From: RECO01 sp050485385 | Lineage (GTDB): Bacteria; Pseudomonadota; Alphaproteobacteria; Geminicoccales; Geminicoccaceae | NCBI GenBank assembly: GCA_050485385.1 | Contig: JBJHBG010000047.1 | Location: forward strand, 1 to 34,639 | Length of the DNA: 34,639 bases | Reading direction: 5' to 3' | In this document: piece after piece, positions 1 to 8,185 of the stretch | Position numbering within the stretch: position 1 is the stretch's first letter | Layout of the letters: the number at the start of each line of letters is the position of its first letter | Notes under the pieces: model-generated | Databases searched by the model: none | The model's input: the letters and a program-made list of their open reading frames with translations, nothing else | What the model was told of the DNA's origin: nothing | Translations under genes and position numbers: made by a program

Positions 1-90
1 GGGTGGCGCCCCCCCCCGGGGGGGGGCGGGCGGGGGGGGGGGGGGGGGGCCCCGGGGGGGGGGGGGGGGCCCGGGCCCCCCCCCCCCCCG
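1..90. repeat. G/C homopolymer low-complexity tract at window edge
   Basis: The first ~90 bases are almost only runs of G and C with no codon structure. The sequence becomes ordinary GC-rich DNA at about position 91. Its place at the very edge of the window suggests a sequencing or assembly artefact rather than biology; this is inference. Confidence 0.8.
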
Positions 91-166
91 CGACCTGATC
101 GAAGCCGGTCGACGTGGAACTCCGCTCCAAGCTGCCCAGCGGGTCACCGGCGGCAAGGGCGGACGT

Positions 167-198
167 AAACCGGCCGGGACGACGTTCCGTCCCGGCCG
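167..198 (-). terminator. Intrinsic terminator-like hairpin downstream of the VPLPA-CTERM gene
   Basis: A perfect 11-bp inverted repeat (171-181 with 188-198, arm CGGCCGGGACG) has a 6-nt loop. On the minus strand it is followed by GTTTACG, a short T stretch. It starts 27 nt after the stop codon of the minus-strand gene ending at 225, which is where a terminator is expected. The short T run lowers certainty. Confidence 0.65.
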
Positions 199-224
199 TC
201 CACCGAAGGGGTCGGAGGCAAATG

Positions 225-1013
225 TCAGGCGCTGGCGCGAACCGCTTGGCGTCGACGCATCCAACCGAGCGCGAAAACGCCCGCAGCCATCAGCGGCAGC
301 GCCGCCGGGATCGGCGTGACCAGCGTGCCGACGATGATCCGGTCGAGGCCGATCACGTCGATCCCGTTGCTGTTGTTCAGCACGATCTTGGTGAACGGGC
401 TGTCCTTGTCGACGATCCCCCAGAAGAAGACGTCGCCGCCCATCGACTCCAGCACGTGCGCGATCGACAACGTCTGCAGGAGCGTGTCGCCGTAGTAAGT
501 CGAAACGGACAGCTGACCGCCGAAATCGCCGACGTCGATGCCGTCGAAGCCGAAGGCGTAGACCTCGCGGCCGAAGTCGAAGGTGACGGTTTCGGCCTTG
601 GTGTGGAACAGCTTGTCGCCGTCGGTCGGGTAGCGCCCGAAGCCGTTGGTGCCGGTCGGCACCTCGATCACGGTGCCGGTATCGGCGTAGATCGTCCCGC
701 TGATCGGCGTCGACGGCGAACCGATGGTGTTGGCGAAGGGCAGGGTGTTGCCCGGCGTCCAGGTGCCGGCACCGCTGTCGTAGGTCCAGGCGTAGGTGCC
801 GGGAGCGAAGGATTCGAAGCTCTCCATCGCCCCTTCGAGGATCAGGCCGCCGAACTGATTGCGTGCGTGATCGGCATTCGGCGTCGAATCCAGTCGGGCG
901 TGCTCCCCCAGGCCCAGATCCTCGCCGAAGTAGACCAAGGGTGCCGCCATTGCGATGGCCGGCATCATCAGCACGCCCATCAGCGCGCCACCCAGCGCTC
1001 GTTTCGTCAGCAT
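225..1013 (-). CDS. Exported VPLPA-CTERM sorting-domain protein
   Basis: This 262-aa protein has an N-terminal signal peptide (basic MLTKR, then a hydrophobic stretch, likely cleavage after AMA near residue 23). The C-terminus, from about residue 233, reads VTPIPAALPLM, a hydrophobic span, then RRR. That is the PxPAALPL-type tripartite anchor of VPLPA/PEP-CTERM proteins, which an exosortase processes at the inner membrane before export to the surface or matrix (family knowledge). The body, which has the typical GID-containing stretch shortly before the anchor, is otherwise unrecognised. The start is set at ATG 1013 because GGAG lies about 7 nt upstream; the upstream in-frame start lacks this. 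It lies 107 nt downstream of the lipoprotein gene on the same strand and may be cotranscribed with it. No exosortase gene is visible in the window. Confidence 0.85.
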   Translation of the reverse strand: MLTKRALGGALMGVLMMPAIAMAAPLVYFGEDLGLGEHARLDSTPNADHARNQFGGLILEGAMESFESFAPGTYAWTYDSGAGTWTPGNTLPFANTIGSPSTPISGTIYADTGTVIEVPTGTNGFGRYPTDGDKLFHTKAETVTFDFGREVYAFGFDGIDVGDFGGQLSVSTYYGDTLLQTLSIAHVLESMGGDVFFWGIVDKDSPFTKIVLNNSNGIDVIGLDRIIVGTLVTPIPAALPLMAAGVFALGWMRRRQAVRASA

Positions 1014-1120
1014 GTTCGTCTCCAAGAATGGGGTGGACCGCACGCCGGCCGACGGATCGGGGTCGGGCTATCGGTCCTTTGCACCGTCGCGTCCTGCGAA
1101 GAGGGCGCGTTCTCTCGCCG

Positions 1121-1579
1121 TCAGAGGGGCGGGCCGCCACCGTCGTCGCCGTCGTCGCCGCCGTCGCCGGGACCGCCGCCGTCGTCACCGCCGCCGTCGT
1201 CACCACCACCGTCGTCACCGCCGCCGTCGTCGGAACCGCCGCCGCCGCCGTTGCCGCCGCCACCGTTGCCGCCGCCGCCATTGCCGCCGCCGCCATTGCC
1301 GCCGTCGCTGTCACTGTCGCGGCCACCTTCGTTCTGCCCGGACGAGGCATTGCTTGCGCCGCTGGCATCGGCGAAGCCCCCCGCCGGCGCAATCTCGGCA
1401 AGCAGCATGACGCAGTCGTCGTCGAGGGTGGCCCACTGCGTCGGGTCGGTCGGGAGCGCCTGCAACTCGCAATTGGGCAGCATCGACAGACGCGGCGAGG
1501 GTTGTGGGTCTGCGGGGAGGGTGCACGCGCCCAGCGCGCTGGCACCCAAAAGGCTGGCAAAGACCACGACAGATCGCAT
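1121..1579 (-). CDS. Small lipoprotein with Gly/Asn/Asp pentapeptide repeat tail
   Basis: This 152-aa protein has a signal sequence ending in a lipobox (LGAC, Cys19), so it is probably lipidated and membrane-anchored. Residues 20-90 are a short non-repetitive region with Cys37 and Cys56. From residue 93 it consists of about four NGGGG units (95-114), then four DDGGG units (117-136), then a Gly/Asp tail ending GGGPPL. The acidic Gly-rich tail would be extended and disordered; calcium binding is conceivable, but no RTX nonapeptide is present. A GGAG ribosome site lies 8 nt before the ATG. I do not recognise a family. Frame and signal peptide support a real gene; the repeats inflate apparent ORFs on both strands here. 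Confidence 0.75.
   Translation of the reverse strand: MRSVVVFASLLGASALGACTLPADPQPSPRLSMLPNCELQALPTDPTQWATLDDDCVMLLAEIAPAGGFADASGASNASSGQNEGGRDSDSDGGNGGGGNGGGGNGGGGNGGGGGSDDGGGDDGGGDDGGGDDGGGPGDGGDDGDDGGGPPL
1172..1303 (-). repeat. 15-bp coding minisatellite (NGGGG then DDGGG units)
   Basis: Two adjoining arrays of 15-bp units encode NGGGG (about 4 copies) and DDGGG (4 copies) in the lipoprotein. Units differ mainly at third codon positions. Such arrays tend to change copy number by slippage. Confidence 0.8.
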
Positions 1580-1701
1580 GAGCCGATCTCCACGAGTGGC
1601 TATGATGTTGGGCGTACGGGAGGTCGTCGACTGGAGCTGCGAGCGACCGGCCCGGCGCTACGCCGGCGAAGTTCGATGCGTATTCTTCTAAAATTTTATA
1701 C

Positions 1702-1718
1702 GTAGTCGACTCAACTAC
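1702..1718. promoter_or_regulatory. Small imperfect palindrome in AT-rich island upstream of the lipoprotein gene
   Basis: GTAGT and ACTAC (1702-1706 and 1714-1718) form an inverted repeat beside an AT-rich stretch (1690-1701) that reads TATAAAATTTTA on the minus strand, about 110 nt before the lipoprotein start. It could mark a promoter/operator for the minus-strand pair of exported-protein genes. No convincing -35/-10 pair was found. Confidence 0.3.
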
Positions 1719-1744
1719 CAGGATAGGCGACGAGGCTGCTTTCG

Positions 1745-1776
1745 CGGCAGATGCGTATCGGCATACGCATCTGCCG
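1745..1776. repeat. Perfect 14-bp inverted repeat with 4-nt centre
   Basis: CGGCAGATGCGTAT (1745-1758), CGGC, then the exact reverse complement (1763-1776). It sits in the divergent intergenic region between the lipoprotein gene and the leuA leader. There is no T tract on either strand, so it does not look like an intrinsic terminator. It could be an operator for a dimeric regulator or a repetitive palindromic element. Confidence 0.75.
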
Positions 1777-1842
1777 GCCGTGGGCCGATCGCTGCGGAGC
1801 CGGCGCCGCGCGTGAGCACCGGTCTCCGCCTTGGTTCGACGC

Positions 1843-1871
1843 TTTACATCGGCATCGCCGTCGGCTTCTAT
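1843..1871 (+). promoter_or_regulatory. Candidate sigma-70-type promoter for the leuA leader
   Basis: TTTACA (1843-1848) and TTCTAT (1866-1871) are separated by 17 nt. Transcription would begin near 1878, about 33 nt before the leader peptide start. The -35 matches consensus at 5 of 6 positions; the -10 is weak (3 of 6). Confidence 0.4.
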
Positions 1872-1910
1872 GGCGGCGGTAGCGACCGCTGCCGATTGGA
1901 GTTGACGCGC

Positions 1911-1997
1911 GTGATGAGCCCGCAACGCACCGCTGCCGCCGATCCGCGCGCCGTCGCTACCTTCTCGCTCGCCCTGCTGCGACTTAGCCGCCCCTGA
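1911..1997 (+). CDS. Candidate leucine-rich leader peptide upstream of leuA
   Basis: This 28-codon ORF starts at GTG 1911 (or the adjacent ATG 1914), with GGAG at 1898-1901 giving 9-nt spacing to the GTG. It ends with SLALLRLSRP and a stop, so four Leu codons (1968, 1974, 1977, 1983) lie within the last ten. The stop falls in the 5' arm of the hairpin at 1991-2032. A Leu-codon-rich short peptide immediately before mutually exclusive RNA pairings and leuA is the arrangement of amino-acid attenuators. This role is inferred; the peptide itself need have no function. Confidence 0.5.
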   Translation: MMSPQRTAAADPRAVATFSLALLRLSRP

Positions 1998-2032
1998 GCA
2001 GCGGCGCTCCGAACGGAGCCTGGGCTCAGGGG
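1991..2032 (+). promoter_or_regulatory. Nested hairpin of the putative leuA attenuator
   Basis: The outer stem CCCCTGAGC/GCTCAGGGG (1991-1999 with 2024-2032) encloses an inner stem GCTCCG/CGGAGC (2006-2011 with 2014-2019). Two alternative perfect pairings compete with it: 1915-1921 (TGAGCCC) with 2022-2028, and 2003-2008 (GGCGCT) with 2035-2040. No U run follows, so control could be on leuA translation or on a non-canonical terminator. Confidence 0.5.
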
Positions 2033-2077
2033 AAAGCGCCCGCAGCCGGACTCCAACGACCAGCGAGACATCGTTCC

Positions 2078-3622
<1,545 letters not shown>

Positions 3623-3658
3623 ACGCGCTGTCGCTTCGCCCCTCGGGCTGGGCTAGAA

Positions 3659-3691
3659 GGGGCCACGCTGCGGGCGTGGCCCCATCGTTTT
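3659..3691 (+). terminator. Intrinsic terminator after leuA
   Basis: A 10-bp perfect stem GGGGCCACGC/GCGTGGCCCC (3659-3668 with 3674-3683) has a 5-nt loop and is followed by ATCGTTTT. It lies 37 nt after the leuA stop and separates leuA from mreB. Confidence 0.85.
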
Positions 3692-3716
3692 CGCCCGCCA
3701 ACCAACGGGAGCTTCG

Positions 3717-4757
3717 ATGTTCGCAAGGCTGCTGGGCCTGTTCTCTGCCGACATGGCCATCGATCTCGGCACCGCCAACACGCTCGTCTACGTGAAGGGC
3801 AGAGGCATCGTCCTCAACGAGCCCTCGGTGGTCGCCATCGCCACCCACAAGGGCAGAAAGCAGGTGCTCGCCGTCGGCGAGGAAGCCAAGCAGATGGTCG
3901 GCCGCACCCCCGGCAACATCGAGGCGATCCGGCCCTTGCGGGACGGCGTGATCGCCGACTTCGAGGTCGCCGAAGAGATGATCAAGCACTTCATCCGGAA
4001 GGTGCATCACCGGCGCAGCTTCGCCAGCCCCCGCGTCATCATCTGCGTGCCGTCGGGGTCGACCGCGGTCGAGCGCCGCGCCATTCAGGAGAGTGCCGAG
4101 AGTGCCGGGGCCAGGCGCGTGTTCCTCATCGAGGAGCCGATGGCGGCGGCGATCGGCGCCGGCCTGCCGGTGACCGAGCCCACCGGCTCCATGGTGGTCG
4201 ACATCGGCGGCGGTACCACCGAGGTCGCCGTCCTCTCGCTCGGCGGCATCGTCTACGCCCGCTCGATCCGCGTCGGCGGCAACAAGATGGACGAGGCGAT
4301 CATCCAGTACATTCGCCGCAACCACAATCTGCTGATCGGCGAGGCCACCGCGGAGAACATCAAGAAGCTGATCGGCTCTGCCTGCCTGCCCGAGGACGGC
4401 AATGGCGACGTGGTCGAGATCAAGGGCCGCGACTTGATGAACGGCGTTCCCAAAGAAATCGTTATTTCGCAGCGGCAGATCGCGGAAAGCCTTGCCGAAC
4501 CGGTGAGTGCCATCATCGAGGCCGTAAAGGTCGCACTCGAGCATACCGCACCGGAGCTGTCCGCCGACATCGTCGACAAGGGCATCGTCTTGACCGGCGG
4601 AGGGTCGTTGCTGGGCAACCTCGACTTCGTGCTGCGGCACGCCACCGGCCTCCCGGTCAGTCTCGCCGAGGAGCCGTTGATCTGTGTCGCCGTTGGCACC
4701 GGACGTTGCCTCGAGGAAATGAAGACCCTGAAGCACGTGCTCCACACCGCCTATTAG
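3717..4757 (+). CDS. mreB: Rod-shape-determining actin homologue MreB
   Basis: This 346-aa bacterial actin polymerises under the inner membrane and positions the cell-wall elongation machinery. The N-terminus carries a short amphipathic stretch (MFARLLGLF) and then phosphate loop 1 (AIDLGTANT). Phosphate loop 2 is VVDIGGGTTEVAV and the late ATP-binding loop is LTGGGSLLG. Full length, with no disruption. GGGAG sits 5 nt before the ATG. It heads the mre cluster, but a 149-nt gap with its own candidate promoter separates it from mreC, so the two may be transcribed separately. Confidence 0.98.
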   Translation: MFARLLGLFSADMAIDLGTANTLVYVKGRGIVLNEPSVVAIATHKGRKQVLAVGEEAKQMVGRTPGNIEAIRPLRDGVIADFEVAEEMIKHFIRKVHHRRSFASPRVIICVPSGSTAVERRAIQESAESAGARRVFLIEEPMAAAIGAGLPVTEPTGSMVVDIGGGTTEVAVLSLGGIVYARSIRVGGNKMDEAIIQYIRRNHNLLIGEATAENIKKLIGSACLPEDGNGDVVEIKGRDLMNGVPKEIVISQRQIAESLAEPVSAIIEAVKVALEHTAPELSADIVDKGIVLTGGGSLLGNLDFVLRHATGLPVSLAEEPLICVAVGTGRCLEEMKTLKHVLHTAY

Positions 4758-4780
4758 AAGGTACGGTGCTGCAATCGTTA

Positions 4781-4809
4781 TTGGCTTCTTAACCAAGCTG
4801 GTCCATAAG
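4781..4809 (+). promoter_or_regulatory. Candidate promoter for mreCD-mrdA-rodA
   Basis: TTGGCT (4781-4786), 17 nt, CATAAG (4804-4809) in the least GC-rich part of the mreB-mreC gap. Each hexamer matches consensus at 4 of 6 positions. Confidence 0.35.
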
Positions 4810-4906
4810 CCGACTTGAAGACCGTGGTTCGGATGCCGATTTTCTGTTGGCGTGCCGGGCAGGTCACGGGGGGCGTCGACGTCCCGAGCCTCAGGTAGGA
4901 GCGCCC

Positions 4907-5767
4907 GTGGGCTACTGGTTCGAGCGCATCACCTTCGTCGGGCTGGTTCTCTTGGCGACGTTGCTGCTGGCCGTCGGTCAGCGGGGACTGCCCCTCGTCG
5001 ACAGCACGACGCAGCAGGCCCGCGACCTTTTCACACCGCTCGTGGCGCTCGTCGCCGAGCCGACGCGCGCCGGGCGCGATGCGGTCGGCTGGCTGGGCGA
5101 TCGGTTCGCCCTGGCCGAGGAGAACCGCCGTCTGCGCGCCGAGGTGCAACGCCTCTCGGAATGGCAGGCGGAAGCTACCCGCCTGCAGGTCGAGAACGCG
5201 TCGCTGCGTGACGTACTCCACGCGCAGCGGCAACGGCCCGTGCCCATCGCCAGCACCGCTCGGGTGATCGCCGACAGCCGCAGCCCCTTCGTCCACACGC
5301 GACTGCTCGACGCCGGACGGCGCGACGGCGTGGTCGAGGGCATGGCGGCGGTCGGCGGCGGCGGCTTCGCCGGCCGCGTCGTCGATGTGGGTAACCGCAG
5401 CTCGCGCCTTTTGCTGGTGACCGATTTCAACTCCAAGGTTCCGGTGCTGGTGCTACCCTCGCGCGATCCGGCGCTGCTCATCGGCGACAACGGCCCCCTG
5501 CCGCGCCTCGACTTCCTGCCCCTCAATCCGCGCATCAACGTCGGCGACCGGGTGGTCACGTCCGGCACCGGCGGGGTCTTGCCCCTGGGCCTGCCGGTCG
5601 GCCGTGTGGTCGCCATCGGCGACGATGGGGTGCGCGTCGAGCCGGCGCTCGAGTGGCGCGACCTCGAACACGTGCGGTTGGTGCAGATGCAGTCGCCGGG
5701 CGATCTGGTGGCCACCGACACGCGGCGGCCGCGATCCCTGCCGAGCACGACCTTGGTCGGCCGGTGA
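4907..5767 (+). CDS. mreC: Rod-shape-determining protein MreC
   Basis: This 286-aa bitopic protein links MreB to the periplasmic synthases. The N-terminal membrane span (ITFVGLVLLATLLLAVG) is followed by a coiled coil (about residues 60-105, EENRRLRAEVQRLSEW). The two beta-barrel halves typical of MreC contain VIADSRSPF, GRVVDVG and VVTSGTGGVLPLGLPVG. GTG 4907 is chosen because AGGAG (4897-4901) sits just upstream and the span then begins near residue 9. A TTG at 4847 would add 20 unlikely residues. It is the first gene of a tightly packed run with mreD, mrdA and rodA. Confidence 0.95.
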   Translation: MGYWFERITFVGLVLLATLLLAVGQRGLPLVDSTTQQARDLFTPLVALVAEPTRAGRDAVGWLGDRFALAEENRRLRAEVQRLSEWQAEATRLQVENASLRDVLHAQRQRPVPIASTARVIADSRSPFVHTRLLDAGRRDGVVEGMAAVGGGGFAGRVVDVGNRSSRLLLVTDFNSKVPVLVLPSRDPALLIGDNGPLPRLDFLPLNPRINVGDRVVTSGTGGVLPLGLPVGRVVAIGDDGVRVEPALEWRDLEHVRLVQMQSPGDLVATDTRRPRSLPSTTLVGR

Positions 5768-5781
5768 GGGGAGGCGGTTCG

Positions 5782-6306
5782 TTGCGCTCCAGCCCGACGC
5801 GATGGGAACAGCGGTTCCGCGAGACCCTGCCCTTTCTGGTCGCCACCCTGGCCATCCTGTTCGACGTCGCCCCGCGACCCGCTCCCGGGGGTGGCGGCCT
5901 CGGCCCGTTCCTAACCCTAGCTGTCGTCTACTTCTGGTGCGTCTATCGCCCGGACCTGATGTCCTATCCGGCCGTCTTCGCGATCGGCCTCGTCCACGAC
6001 CTCTTGAGCGGCCTGCCGCTGGGCTGCACGGCCCTGGCGTTCGTGCTCGGTCGCGCCGTGCTGGTCGCCCGCCAGCGCTTCTTCTACGCCAAGGCGTTCG
6101 GGGTCATCTGGGCGCTGTTCGCCCTCTTGACCGTCGGCGTCGAGTTGGTGCGTTGGACCGTCGGCGCCGCCGTCACCGGCCGCATCGTCGATCCGACGCC
6201 GCTGGTCGCACAGGCGATGTTGACCGTCGTCCTCTACCCGGCGGCGAGTTGGCTGTTGGTCCGACTGCACGGCCAAGTCCTGGCGGGGGCCCATGCAAAA
6301 CCCTGA
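5782..6306 (+). CDS. mreD: Rod-shape-determining membrane protein MreD
   Basis: This roughly 174-aa protein has about five or six hydrophobic spans (TLPFLVATLAILF, TLAVVYFWCVY, YPAVFAIGLVHDLLSG and others), matching MreD in size, topology and position between mreC and mrdA. The LVHDLLSGLPLG stretch is characteristic of the family. The start is set at TTG 5782 because GGGGAGG (5768-5774) lies 7 nt upstream. GTG 5764, overlapping the mreC stop, is the alternative and would add six residues. The 3' end overlaps mrdA by 14 nt, suggesting translational coupling. Confidence 0.88.
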   Translation: MRSSPTRWEQRFRETLPFLVATLAILFDVAPRPAPGGGGLGPFLTLAVVYFWCVYRPDLMSYPAVFAIGLVHDLLSGLPLGCTALAFVLGRAVLVARQRFFYAKAFGVIWALFALLTVGVELVRWTVGAAVTGRIVDPTPLVAQAMLTVVLYPAASWLLVRLHGQVLAGAHAKP

Positions 6307-8185
6307 AGCCGAACGCACGCGCGTGTTCTCCCGGCGTCTGGCGTTGCTCGGCGGGGCGCAGGCAGCGTTGTTCGGGCTCCTGGGCGGGCGGCTCTACCAG
6401 CTCCAGGTCCACGAGGCGCCGGCCTTCGCGCTGCGGGCCGACAGCAATCGCATCAGCCAGCGGTTGATGACGCCGGCGCGCGGCCGCATTCTCGACCGCG
6501 ACGGCGAGCCGCTGGCCGACAACGTGCCGTTCTACCGCGTGTGGGTGGTGCGCGAGCGGGTGGCCGACCTCGAGGCGGTGCTCGACGCGCTCGGCGAGCT
6601 GATCCCGATCACCGCGCAGCAGCGGATCGACGCCCTGGAGCGGGCGCGCGTGGCCCGCGCCTTCGTGCCGATCACGGTGCGCAGCGACCTGACCTGGGAC
6701 GAGGTGGCGACGCTCGCCGTGCGTTCGCCGGAGCTGCCGGGGGTGATGCTCGATTCCGGCCTCGTCCGCCGCTACGCCCACGGTCCCGAGTTTGCCCACG
6801 TGCTCGGCTATGTCGGCCCGCCGAGCGAGCGCGAGGTCCAGGAGGACCCCGATCCACTGCTGCGCATCCCCGAGTTGCGCATCGGCAAGAACGGCATCGA
6901 GGGGCGCTACGACAAGGAACTGCGCGGCAAGGCGGGGCTGCTCCAGATGGAGGTCAACGTCGTCGGCCGCGAGATCCGCGAGCTGCAACGGCGGCCGGGA
7001 TCGGCCGGCCGCGACGTCGAGTTGACCATCGACCGCGAGCTCCAGCGCTACGCGCACCGCCGCATCGCCTCCGAACTCTCCGCGAGCGCGGTGATCCTCG
7101 ACGTGAACACGGGCGAGATCCTGGCGATGGTGTCCGTGCCGGGCTTCGAGCCGGCGGCCTTCACCAACGGCGTCAGCCACCGGCAATGGAACGAGTGGCG
7201 CGACGACCCGCGTTCGCCGCTGGTCAACAAGGCGACCTCCGGTGTCTATCCGCCGGGTTCCACCTTCAAGATGCTGACGGCGATGGCGGCACTCGAGGCG
7301 GGCACCGTCGACGCGCGGACCTCGTTCTTCTGCCCCGGCCACCTCACACTCGGCACCGCCCGCTTCCACTGCTGGCGCGCCGGCGGCCACGGCTCCATCG
7401 CCATGGTCCAGGCGCTGGCGCAGTCCTGCGACGTCTACTTCTACGAGGCCGGCCGTCGTGTCGGCATCGACGCGATCGCCGCGATGGCCCGCCGCTTCGG
7501 GCTGGGCGACCGGACCGGCATCGATCTGCCGAGCGAACGGCCGGGACTCATGCCGACGCGCGCCTGGAAGCAGGCCGCGCTGGGCGAAAGCTGGCAGCCG
7601 GGCGAAACGGTGGTCTGCTCGATCGGCCAGGGCTACGTCGCCAGTACCCCGCTCCAGCTCGCCGTGATGACGGCGCGCCTCTGCAACGGCGGCTACGCGG
7701 TTCACCCGTGGATGGCACGGCCGTTCCCCGGCGACGGGCGGCAGTTCGCGCCGGCGCCGAAGATGGACCTGGCCGACCATCACCTGCAGCTGATGAAGGA
7801 GGGGATGTTCGAGGTGGTGAACGGTTCGCGGGGTACGGCGCGCAGTCAGCGGCTCTTGAGCGAGCGCGACCAGATGGGCGGCAAGACGGGCACGTCCCAG
7901 GTGCGGCGCATCACCCGGGCCGAGCGTGCGGCAGGGCTGCACCGGCGGCAGGACCGTCCCTGGCGTGAACGCCATCACGCGCTGTTCGTCGGCTTCGCAC
8001 CCTACGAGCAGCCGCGCTACGCGGTGTCCGTGGTGGTCGAGCACGGTGGCAGCGGCAGCGCCGCGGCGGCGCCGATCGCCCGCGATCTCATGCAGAAGGC
8101 GTTGGATCTCGATCCCAGCGCGCGGCGCCTCACGGCCGAGGGGGCTGTGCCAGCGCGCATGACGGCGGTCGTCGATGCGGGTTGA
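6293..8185 (+). CDS. mrdA: Penicillin-binding protein 2, elongasome transpeptidase
   Basis: This 630-aa monofunctional class B PBP cross-links peptidoglycan during side-wall growth and works with RodA. A single N-terminal membrane anchor (about residues 15-35) is followed by the dimerisation/pedestal domain with PARGRILDRDGEPLADN. The transpeptidase domain has all three active-site motifs: SxxK at Ser323 (GSTFK), SCD at 378-380 in the SxN position, and KTGT at 531-534. SCD in place of SxN is usual for PBP2. It overlaps mreD by 14 nt and rodA by 11 nt, so translation is probably coupled through the cluster. Confidence 0.97.
   Translation: MQNPEAERTRVFSRRLALLGGAQAALFGLLGGRLYQLQVHEAPAFALRADSNRISQRLMTPARGRILDRDGEPLADNVPFYRVWVVRERVADLEAVLDALGELIPITAQQRIDALERARVARAFVPITVRSDLTWDEVATLAVRSPELPGVMLDSGLVRRYAHGPEFAHVLGYVGPPSEREVQEDPDPLLRIPELRIGKNGIEGRYDKELRGKAGLLQMEVNVVGREIRELQRRPGSAGRDVELTIDRELQRYAHRRIASELSASAVILDVNTGEILAMVSVPGFEPAAFTNGVSHRQWNEWRDDPRSPLVNKATSGVYPPGSTFKMLTAMAALEAGTVDARTSFFCPGHLTLGTARFHCWRAGGHGSIAMVQALAQSCDVYFYEAGRRVGIDAIAAMARRFGLGDRTGIDLPSERPGLMPTRAWKQAALGESWQPGETVVCSIGQGYVASTPLQLAVMTARLCNGGYAVHPWMARPFPGDGRQFAPAPKMDLADHHLQLMKEGMFEVVNGSRGTARSQRLLSERDQMGGKTGTSQVRRITRAERAAGLHRRQDRPWRERHHALFVGFAPYEQPRYAVSVVVEHGGSGSAAAAPIARDLMQKALDLDPSARRLTAEGAVPARMTAVVDAG

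Noticed and set aside
1172..1303. Repeat array as a possible CRISPR
   Set aside because: Units are 15 bp, contiguous and coding in frame, with no spacers.
114..1691. 525-aa plus-strand open frame rich in Pro/Ser
   Set aside because: It is the antisense of the CTERM gene and the Gly-repeat lipoprotein; the repeats suppress stops on both strands. No ribosome site or domain.
1812..1910. Longer 61-aa version of the leuA leader ORF
   Set aside because: The start at 1812 lies before the candidate promoter and has no ribosome site; only the 3' part from 1911 has GGAG in range.
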